DNA of 64,000 bases, from positions 372,001 through 436,000 of the forward strand of contig BBYL01000008.1 of NCBI GenBank assembly GCA_001570385.1, read 5' to 3'. Within the stretch, counting starts at the first letter, position 1. Each line of letters begins with the position of its first letter. A program made the translations under genes and the position numbers. Origin of the DNA: Microtetraspora glauca (GTDB taxonomy: Bacteria > Actinomycetota > Actinomycetes > Streptosporangiales > Streptosporangiaceae). Below the pieces are notes generated by a model. It did not search any database. It worked only from the letters and a program-made list of their open reading frames with translations, and was not told where the DNA came from. This document shows positions 57,723-64,000 of the stretch, piece after piece.

Positions 57723-57947
57723 ATGCGACTCGAAATGCTATACAAAGACCAGAATTCGGGCGGCAACGGCTGCCCTGCTGTCTATTTGGCCGAAAATGGC
57801 CAGATCGTGGTTCAGGGGCCGGCGGTCGACCAGGACACCTTCTCCAACCTCGCCAACGTCCTGCCGGGCGAGATCGCCCTGCAGATCGCGCCTGAGGTGC
57901 TTTTGGGCGCCGTCGACAGGCTTCGCGCCAAAAACGAGGCACGCTAA
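57723..57947 (+). CDS. Small conserved protein paired with DUF6879
   Basis: A 74-residue protein with GGGAGGGG before ATG. MRLEMLYKDQNSGGNGCPAV then YLAENGQIVVQGPAVDQDTF and LPGEIALQIAPEVLLGAV is a pattern seen often in actinobacteria immediately before a DUF6879 gene and near XRE/DUF397 regulators. Function unknown; probably an adaptor. It ends on the base before the DUF6879 GTG, so they are translationally coupled. Confidence 0.82.
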   Translation: MRLEMLYKDQNSGGNGCPAVYLAENGQIVVQGPAVDQDTFSNLANVLPGEIALQIAPEVLLGAVDRLRAKNEAR

Positions 57948-58505
57948 GTGGGGCGGATATTTCGCTCTCTCGAAGACGCCGAGTTCAACCGATTCTTCGC
58001 CGAGTTCCGCTTCACGGCTTACCGCCTGGAGTCACTGCAGTGCTACGACGTCTCCTACGAGAAGGCGGAGTTCGATCTCTTCCTGGGCGGCAAGCAGCGC
58101 GGCGAGTTCCCCGGGATCGCTCAGTGGATCGATGGAACGGTCAGGCCCGCGCGGGATTCCGGCAAGCTCCTGCACCGGGTCCACGTGGTCGAGGAACCCC
58201 TGTCCGACTACGTGCGGTTCGAGTGTGCCTGGGCATATGCGCACACCGTGCCAGCGGGTGAGGACGTGCGGCTCATCCCGGTCCCGCCTGGGGAATGGCC
58301 GGAGGGACTTCCTCACTACGACTATTGGCTCTTCGACTCGTCCATCCTCATCACCATGAACTACAAGGAGGATGGCTTATTCGAGGCGGCGGAGATTGTG
58401 GACGACCCGGAGAGGATCGTCCAAGCCAATTTTTGGAGGGACATGGCGGTGAGCCAGTCCATCCCATTTACCGCCTTCGCGGAAAAATACAACGACACAT
58501 TCTAA
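57948..58505 (+). CDS. DUF6879-family protein
   Basis: A 185-residue protein from GTG 57948. GRIFRSLEDAEFNRFFAEFR, FTAYRLESLQCYDVSYEKAE, RDSGKLLHRVHVVEEPLSDY, RFECAWAYAHTVPAGEDVRL and YDYWLFDSSILITMNYKEDG are the family signature. The family is widespread in actinobacteria, is of unknown function, and sits beside small proteins and XRE regulators. Here it is followed by a STAND NTPase after 20 bp. Together they may be one locus. Confidence 0.9.
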   Translation: MGRIFRSLEDAEFNRFFAEFRFTAYRLESLQCYDVSYEKAEFDLFLGGKQRGEFPGIAQWIDGTVRPARDSGKLLHRVHVVEEPLSDYVRFECAWAYAHTVPAGEDVRLIPVPPGEWPEGLPHYDYWLFDSSILITMNYKEDGLFEAAEIVDDPERIVQANFWRDMAVSQSIPFTAFAEKYNDTF

Positions 58506-58525
58506 GCTGTGACGAGCTGGCGAAA

Positions 58526-60634
58526 ATGCAGGGCTCCAGTAACGAATTCGCAGGTGACGCCGATTCTGTCGTGCAGATAGGCACCATGCGCGGCTCGATC
58601 AACATGGCCCCTATGACACGGGCACTGCCATTGCCTCGGCAGCTTCCCCTTCCGGTGGGCGGCTTCGTCAACAGGGCCGAGAGCCTGGCCACACTCGACC
58701 GCCTCCTCGCGGACGAAAGCGGCGCGGGTGCAGTCTCCGCAGTCGCCGGCGCCCCGGGTGTCGGCAAAACCGCGTTCGTCGTGCACTGGGCCCACAGGGT
58801 GCGTGACCGTTTCCCGGACGGAGATCTCTACATCGATCTCGGCGGCTACGGGCCGAGTGCTCCGCTGAGTGCCGACCAGGCGCTCGACAGCTTCCTGAGG
58901 GCGCTCGACGTCCCAAAGGAGAGCATCCCCTCGACCCTGGCCGAACGCTCTTCGCTGTTCCGCTCACTCGTCAGCGGCAGGCGGATTCTCGTGGTTCTCG
59001 ACAACGCCGCCGACACCGCCACGGTCCGGCCGCTCCTTCCGGGATCAAGCGGGTGCTTTGCCTTGATCACAAGCAGAAGTAGCCTGTCAGGGTTGGTAAC
59101 GAGGGAAGGGGCTGCGCGTGTGACCCTGGACGTGCTCAGTCCTTCTGACGCCGTCGAGTTGTTCAGACAAGTGATCGGTACTGCCCGCGTAACCGCGGAG
59201 CCCCAGGCCGCGGCCCGCGTCGCCGAACTCTGCGGCCACCTCCCGCTAGCGCTGCGCGTAGTCGCGGAACGCGCGGTAGATAGGCCGGGACTAACGCTCG
59301 CGGACCTGGTCGCCGAACTCGAAGAGGAACAGCACAGGCTCGACTCACTCACCTCCAGTGAAGACGAACTCAGCGATGTGCGCGCCGCGTTCTCCTGGTC
59401 GTACCGCGCGCTCTCGGCCGAAATGCAGCGGGCCTTCCGATTGCTCGGCCTCCACCCCGGCCGAGAGCTCGGTACGGAGGCGGCCATGGCACTGCTCGAT
59501 TCCACCGATCAGCGCGCCACGCAACGCCTCCTGGACACACTGACAGCTACGCATCTCCTCCAGGGCGTGTCAGCAAGCCGCTACCGCCTACATGACCTGC
59601 TCAGGACATACGCGAAGGAACGTCTGAGGGAAGAGACCAGCGCGAAGGACCAGGCGCTGGCAATTCGCCGGGTCCTGAGCTGGTATCTCCTGGCTGTCGA
59701 CGCCGGTCGCAGAACGATCCTCCCCTACTCGCACGAGGTTCCCCTCGTGCCGCAGGAACAGCTCGTGATTCCGGTATTCGCCGACGCTAGGGCGGTCATG
59801 GGCTGGTTCGAGGTAGAGCGCCTGAACGTCTTGGCGGCGTTGGACCAAGCCATGGACGCCGGCCAGTACGACATCGCGTGGAAGCTGCCCGTCGTCGCCG
59901 ACGGCTTCTTCGAGCTTCACTCCTATTGGACGGAGTGGGAGGAGATCCACCGCACCGGCGCCGAGGCCGCCCGTGTTCTCGGCGACCGGTTGGGTGAGGC
60001 CTCGAACGTCTTCGCTCTGGGCGACGCGGACTGGCGCGGGGGCAGGCGGGAAAGCGCGATAGCCAACTACGAGAGCGCTGTCTCCTACGCCAGGGAGGCC
60101 GACGACGCGTGGCTCACCGGTTTCTCCCTCAGAGGGCTCGGGCTGATCCACGAGGAGATGGGGAACCGCGAGGAGGCGCACACCTGCTTCCAAGCCGCGC
60201 TTGAGGTCTTCCGCGTCCGGGGAGTGCGGCGAGGGGAAGGCATGGCGCTACTCAGCCTGGGCGAACACGCGGCCCTTCTCGGTCACTTCGACGAGGCGAC
60301 GTCGCTGGGCACAGAAGCCGTTCGGGTCTTCGTCGAAATCAATGACGAGTGGAGCGAAGCCTGGGGGACGCTTCCACTCGCCAGGGCACTCACGGAACTC
60401 GGCCGAGGCGATGAAGCCCTCGAACTACTCGCGGGCGCGGCCGGGACGTTCGACCGGTTCAAGGACCGGCGCAGCCTCGCGATGACGCTGACCACCCTCG
60501 GTGACGCACATCACCGGCTGGGCGACGCCTCAACGGCGCGAAACAACTGGCTGAGCGCCGCCGAGCTCTATGAGGCTTTCGGAGAGAGCACCATAGGCGA
60601 GGAGCTTCGAGCGAAAGCGGACGAGGACGGATGA
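58526..60634 (+). CDS. STAND (NB-ARC) NTPase with TPR repeats
   Basis: A 702-residue protein from ATG 58526. A short N-terminal tag (EFAGDADSVVQIGTMRGSIN, residues ~7-26) precedes the NB-ARC module: FVNRAESLATLDRLLADES, Walker A AGAPGVGKTAFVVHWAH (~73-89), GRRILVVLDNAADTATVRPL (Walker B, ~152-171), SSGCFALITSRSSLSGL (RNBS-B-like) and CGHLPLALRVVAERAVDRPG (GLPLA). A winged helix follows (AFRLLGLHPGRELGTEAA), then TPR-like repeats in the last ~250 residues (GFSLRGLGLIHEEMGNREEA). AfsR-type STAND proteins act as signal-triggered switches and include defence ATPases. The effector here is not evident. It is followed by GNAT with a 4-bp overlap. Confidence 0.88.
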   Translation: MQGSSNEFAGDADSVVQIGTMRGSINMAPMTRALPLPRQLPLPVGGFVNRAESLATLDRLLADESGAGAVSAVAGAPGVGKTAFVVHWAHRVRDRFPDGDLYIDLGGYGPSAPLSADQALDSFLRALDVPKESIPSTLAERSSLFRSLVSGRRILVVLDNAADTATVRPLLPGSSGCFALITSRSSLSGLVTREGAARVTLDVLSPSDAVELFRQVIGTARVTAEPQAAARVAELCGHLPLALRVVAERAVDRPGLTLADLVAELEEEQHRLDSLTSSEDELSDVRAAFSWSYRALSAEMQRAFRLLGLHPGRELGTEAAMALLDSTDQRATQRLLDTLTATHLLQGVSASRYRLHDLLRTYAKERLREETSAKDQALAIRRVLSWYLLAVDAGRRTILPYSHEVPLVPQEQLVIPVFADARAVMGWFEVERLNVLAALDQAMDAGQYDIAWKLPVVADGFFELHSYWTEWEEIHRTGAEAARVLGDRLGEASNVFALGDADWRGGRRESAIANYESAVSYAREADDAWLTGFSLRGLGLIHEEMGNREEAHTCFQAALEVFRVRGVRRGEGMALLSLGEHAALLGHFDEATSLGTEAVRVFVEINDEWSEAWGTLPLARALTELGRGDEALELLAGAAGTFDRFKDRRSLAMTLTTLGDAHHRLGDASTARNNWLSAAELYEAFGESTIGEELRAKADEDG

Positions 60635-61200
60635 ACGAGATCGTTCTGGAGTCAAAGGGCGGCGAGCTCCCTCCGGACTGGTTCACCGCCATCTGTACCA
60701 TTCACGATGAGATCTTCCTGCAAGCGCCCTTCGCGTGGACGCCGGACACTTCACGAGAGAACGCGGAGGACCTGCGCCGACTGACCGAGGACCCGACCTT
60801 CGGCGTCGTGGTCGCCCATCACGACAGCGAGCTCATCGGCTACGCGTACGGTCACCGTCTGCCCACTGACCACGGTTGGTGGCGCGCCATTCCAGAGCCA
60901 CTTCCATCCGAGTTCACCGACGAATGGGACGGCAGGACGTTCACGCTCACCAGCCTGGCCGTCCTTCCGGACCAGCGAGGCCGCGGCATAGGCAAGCAGC
61001 TCATCAACCATCTGCTCGCCACCCGAACGGAGGAACGCGCCGTCCTGTCGGTACAGCCGACCGCCCTGGGAACGCAGAGCATCTACCGGCACCTCGGATG
61101 GCGCCAGGTCGGCAGGAACGGACCCCTTCCCGGTGTCACTCCCCCTCACTGGGACGTCTACGTATTGGAATGCCTACCCCGCCCGAATCCCGATTCCTGA
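60631..61200 (+). CDS. GNAT-family N-acetyltransferase
   Basis: A 189-residue acetyltransferase whose ATG overlaps the STAND stop (ATGA, 60631-60634). It carries FGVVVAHHDSELIGYAYGHR (beta-4), FTLTSLAVLPDQRGRGIGKQ (motif A with the R-x-x-G-x-G/A acetyl-CoA loop), LINHLLATRTEERAVLSVQP and SIYRHLGWRQVGRNG. Catalytic features are complete. The substrate is unknown. Tight coupling to a STAND gene suggests it could be the effector or a modifier acting on target proteins or tRNA (inference). Confidence 0.88.
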   Translation: MNEIVLESKGGELPPDWFTAICTIHDEIFLQAPFAWTPDTSRENAEDLRRLTEDPTFGVVVAHHDSELIGYAYGHRLPTDHGWWRAIPEPLPSEFTDEWDGRTFTLTSLAVLPDQRGRGIGKQLINHLLATRTEERAVLSVQPTALGTQSIYRHLGWRQVGRNGPLPGVTPPHWDVYVLECLPRPNPDS

Positions 61201-61216
61201 TCAGGGAGAGCTCCGC

Positions 61217-61534
61217 ATGGACCCCATCACCCTCGCCATCGCCGGCGCCGTCGCCACTGGTATCGCCACCCGTACCGGAGAGTCCGCCGGGACAGCCCTG
61301 ACCACCCTGATCAGCCGCGTCCGCGACCGTTTCCGCGACAGGCCCGCCGTCCTCGAATCCGAGGAGAGCGCGGCCGCCGCCCTGGAGGGGGAGTTCACCA
61401 GGGATCCCACGTTTCGTCAGGACTGTCACGGCCTGTGGAACCAGGCGCAGACTGGCGCCGTGGCCAACTCCTTCAACGGCCACGCCAACAAGGTGATCCA
61501 GGCCCGCGACATCCACGGAGACATCACTTTCTAG
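61217..61534 (+). CDS. Small protein sharing the STAND N-terminal motif
   Basis: A 105-residue protein with GGGAGAG before ATG. The N-terminus (MDPITLAIAGAVATGIATRT) is hydrophobic and helical. The middle contains two helical charged segments. The C-terminus SFNGHANKVIQARDIHGDIT-F matches the N-terminal tag of the STAND protein: F-x-G-x-A-x-x-V-[IV]-Q-x-x-x-[IM]-x-G-x-I. A shared short tag at opposite ends of two adjacent proteins suggests they bind each other or a common partner. It is the last gene of this operon. Confidence 0.7.
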   Translation: MDPITLAIAGAVATGIATRTGESAGTALTTLISRVRDRFRDRPAVLESEESAAAALEGEFTRDPTFRQDCHGLWNQAQTGAVANSFNGHANKVIQARDIHGDITF

Positions 61535-61600
61535 TGTCATCCATGCGACGAATGCGACCGCCTGAGCTTTTCCTGACACCCCAACGATGGTTGCATCGGC

Positions 61601-63014
61601 TTAACCGGAGGGCAGCTGCCGGTCAAAATCGGCAACCAGATCCCGTACCGCAGGGACACGGTGTGCGTTCGGTCTGAGGTCCTCGCGTAGGCGACGCAGG
61701 AGGCCGACACAGCGGACGGAGGTGACGGTGGGAAGCCGGGCAAGGGTACGCCGTCCCATCGTGACGGCTTGATCAAAATCGCCCGCCTGCGTGTAGGCCA
61801 AGCTGAGCCAGGCACCATGGCGCAGGGCCGATCGTTGATAAGGGCTGCTGGCGTCCACCAGCGCCCTGTCTCGTAGCAGGGCTTCTGCCTCCAGCAGCAG
61901 CTGTGTCCGGCGTGCGGGAATACGCCGGGCCAAGGCGACAAGGCTCCGTCCAGCGATAGCGTCCAGCTCGGTCCTGTTGACGTAGCTCGCCCAGCGAGGT
62001 GTGCGGTCCGGCTGCTCCTGGGCACGGTCAAGCATGGTTAGGGCGTGATCGCGAGCGCGGCGGAAGCTGGTCAGATCACCTGCTGCGGAAAACGCCAATC
62101 CACTACGCGCTGCGATCAGGGCCTTTACGGCAGCAGGAGCATCAGCGCAGGCCTCATGCGCTGCGGAGGCGAGTTGGAGGGCGTCATCCATCTTGCCCAG
62201 TGTGGTCGCCTGATTGCTCATCAGGCCGAGAATGCTGGCGGCCAGAGCCCGGTCGTCGGCTGCTTGAGCGGCATGCAGTCCGGCCAGATACCAGCGTTGG
62301 GCCTCACCATCACGTTGGGTGTCGAACGCCATGAAGCCCGCGGTTTGGGCGAGCTGCGCCAGTGCGGCGCAGAGACGTTGGCCGGTCGTCGCGTCGTAAC
62401 TCTCATTCCTCAACATGCGGCCCACGCAGTTGAGCTGGTCGGCCACGAAGGTGGCCGCCGCGCCACCCTGCTGATCGTCCAGCTGCTGAGCTTGGGTAAC
62501 GATGTCTTCGACCAGCGCTACCACAGCACCGGACACTCTTCCCGTCCCGCTGGTCGACGCCATCGCCGGCGGGGAATGATCGAGCCACTGCCAGGCGGGC
62601 CGAGTCAGAAGCGCGCCAGAGATTACGGTGAACCTCCGCCGTGTCAGCATTCCCGGCCACTCCTTCAGGAGTTGTAGCAGTCCTGCGCCATCCCAGGCTA
62701 CGTCGAGTCGATGATCAGCTGGGACCCATGCCAGCGATCGGGAAGCGCGGTGTGCCGGCCACACCCGGTCGAAGGCCACCGGTTCGCCTATCGCCTCCGA
62801 CAGCACCGATACAACGATGTCCTTGAGGAACTTGTCCGTGATAAAGCCACCGGTAAGGGGTTTTCTCGTGGACACGCCGGGTCTCGCTTGGAAGTAGAGC
62901 GAGGGCGGCGTTGACCTTTCGCGCCAGCGTCTCCGGCCGCCATCCGAGCGTATCGAGGAGAAGTCGTAGTGCCGGGTTGGGCCCAGCGGCACTGTCTGTG
63001 GATGCGCTCGTCAT
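61601..63014 (-). pseudogene. HTH/TPR regulator with one frameshift
   Basis: The N-terminal part (ATG 63014: PALRLLLDTLGWRPETLARK, then HEKTPYRWLYHGQVPQ) is the HTH of an actinobacterial regulator. From about 62820 the same protein continues one frame over (KDIVVSVLSEAIGEPVAFDR, then AWVPADHRLDVAWDG and TPR-like helices to 61601: GFMAFDTQRDGEAQRWYLAG, SILGLMSNQATTLGKMDDAL). The extra base lies near CAAGGACATC. Everything else looks intact, so it is either a recent frameshift or a sequencing error. A full protein would be ~470 residues. Confidence 0.7.
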
Positions 63015-63211
63015 GGGATCCCAACTCCAGGGGACGGCGGGTGGCATCGACTGTAACCAGATCAAGCAGGGGGCGGGGTAAACCGCACCATCCGCACCGC
63101 TTGCCTATCGATCCGCACTTCTCGTACGGCCGAATTGTCTATCGCTCAGGCGACGGCCAGCAGAGGCTAGGAGCCGTTCAGCGGTTCAAGCTCACCGACG
63201 AGGAGGACACG

Positions 63212-63331
63212 ATGAACCGATTCGCTCTCTACGGCAGCCCCGGGGCGGGGAAGTCCACCGTCGCGCGGGTGCTCCTCGATGCCCTGCACACGGCAGGACG
63301 GCCCGCGCCTACCCCACGAGGATCCGACTAG
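63212..63331 (+). pseudogene. Truncated P-loop kinase
   Basis: Behind a perfect AGGAGG, ATG 63212 starts MNRFALYGSPGAGKSTVARV followed by LLDALHTAG and a stop at 63331. Walker A (GSPGAGKST) is that of actinobacterial adenylate-kinase-like/P-loop kinases, which are ~180 residues or more. Only the first 39 residues remain, and the following bases carry no matching continuation. 63332-63719 holds no gene I can support. Confidence 0.6.
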
Positions 63332-63719
63332 CCGGTGCTCTGGGCAAGGCTGTCGCCTTCGCTCTCCCCCAAGCGGGTCCGGGTTCGGATGCCCCCATGC
63401 CGAACCGCGGACTCTCCGAGAAGGCCGGCGCCCATGTCCGGGTATGGGCGCCGGCCTTCGCCACCGCCCTGGCGGCCCTTTGACCCAGGACCGGCGGTGA
63501 CGCGTTCACCTTCCGCTGTCGGTCCTGGTTCCAGCCGCGCAACAAGGACACGTCGTGATCTTCGATGGCTGTGGATCAGCCGCTCGTGTCCCCACGTGTC
63601 CGCGTCTGTCGTCTGTCTGCGTACGCCTCAAGCAGATCGAATCAGGGTGCGCTCTGGGCCCGGTACCGGGGCCGCCTCTGTTCCCGTTGAACACCTCGAC
63701 AATCCGGAGTTCTCATCCG

Positions 63720-64000
63720 ATGACGACCAATGCCACCCAGGCCATCCGGCACCTGGAACTACTCGCGGCCGAACTGGAGACCCGCCACTTCGCCGTGCGG
63801 ATCCTCGCCCCCCACGGACTCGCACCGCGCCTGAACGTGATCAATATCGCCGCGCCGGTGCTGACCGAGAAGGTGCTCGCCGCTCCAGACTCCGAGGGGA
63901 CCTGGAACTTCTACTTCCCCTGGCCCGAGCGGCCCGAGGTCATCGCCCCCGTCCAGGACATTCCGGCTGCCGCCGACCGGGTTGAACGTGTCCTGGCCGA
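63720..64000 (+). CDS. Conserved hypothetical protein, cut by window edge
   Basis: At least 93 residues: TNATQAIRHLELLAAELETR, HFAVRILAPHGLAPRLNVIN, IAAPVLTEKVLAAPDSEGTW, NFYFPWPERPEVIAPVQDIP. This is a familiar small actinobacterial protein usually found beside XRE-type regulators. The 'W-x-F-x-F-P-W-P/A-x-P' and alpha/beta start are typical. Function unknown. The C-terminus lies outside the window. Confidence 0.7.
   Translation, partial: MTTNATQAIRHLELLAAELETRHFAVRILAPHGLAPRLNVINIAAPVLTEKVLAAPDSEGTWNFYFPWPERPEVIAPVQDIPAAADRVERVLA

Overview
The window comes from a high-GC actinobacterium, probably a Streptosporangiales-type organism. The support is strong G/C third-position bias, GTG starts, a WhiB-family protein, PspC, a Glu-Asp-Phe tRNA cluster, and pSAM2-like and actinobacterial T4SS mobile elements. 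The genus is an inference from gene content.

Layout. (1) 0-14.4 kb is mostly chromosomal: an MDR oxidoreductase/TetR divergent pair, tRNA-Glu/Asp/Phe behind a membrane metallophosphoesterase, a zinc peptidase, an MFS exporter, PspC and a glutaryl-CoA-type acyl-CoA dehydrogenase. Inside it, between a 3'-half copy of tRNA-Phe (3.3 kb) and the intact tRNA-Phe (8.9 kb), is a decayed island with an integrase remnant and an IS3 relic. Its most notable content is a compact unit: signal peptidase, ArsR-type regulator, an 8-Cys 59-aa peptide, MauE-like membrane protein and thioredoxin-like protein. (2) 14.5-20 kb is an attachment hot spot. A pSAM2-like element remnant (int, xis, broken rep) sits at tRNA-Lys, followed by an IS110-family insertion, an APH-type phosphotransferase, and two 29-bp copies of a tRNA-Gly 3' end around a small gene. 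(3) 20.1-33.1 kb is the core of an integrative conjugative element: tyrosine integrase, an overlapping regulatory operon (XF1762-type protein, WhiB, HTH), and a T4SS operon with start/stop overlaps at most junctions (VirB2-like C-terminus, TrbL/VirB6, PrgI/VirB3, VirB4, VirD4, Replic_Relax, NlpC/P60). The two operons diverge from a control region holding eight CTCAGA half-sites. (4) 33.2-45.4 kb is accessory cargo, mostly on the minus strand and divided by strong hairpins. It includes a DUF932 protein, two tandem paralogues, a ComM-like protein with degenerate Walker motifs, a DUF4192 protein and several orphan small proteins.

(5) 45.4-57.5 kb is a secreted RHS polymorphic toxin of about 2960 residues with a C-terminal tip I cannot assign firmly and a small lipoprotein just downstream (candidate immunity). 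This block is bracketed by two homologous copies of a ~95-aa gene, one intact and one decayed. (6) 57.7-64 kb is a possible defence or signalling neighbourhood: a conserved small protein plus DUF6879, a STAND (NB-ARC/TPR) NTPase, a GNAT and a small protein. The STAND N-terminus and the small protein C-terminus share a short motif. A frameshifted HTH/TPR regulator and fragments follow.

Everything is read from sequence by eye. Family names rest on recognised motifs, not database searches.
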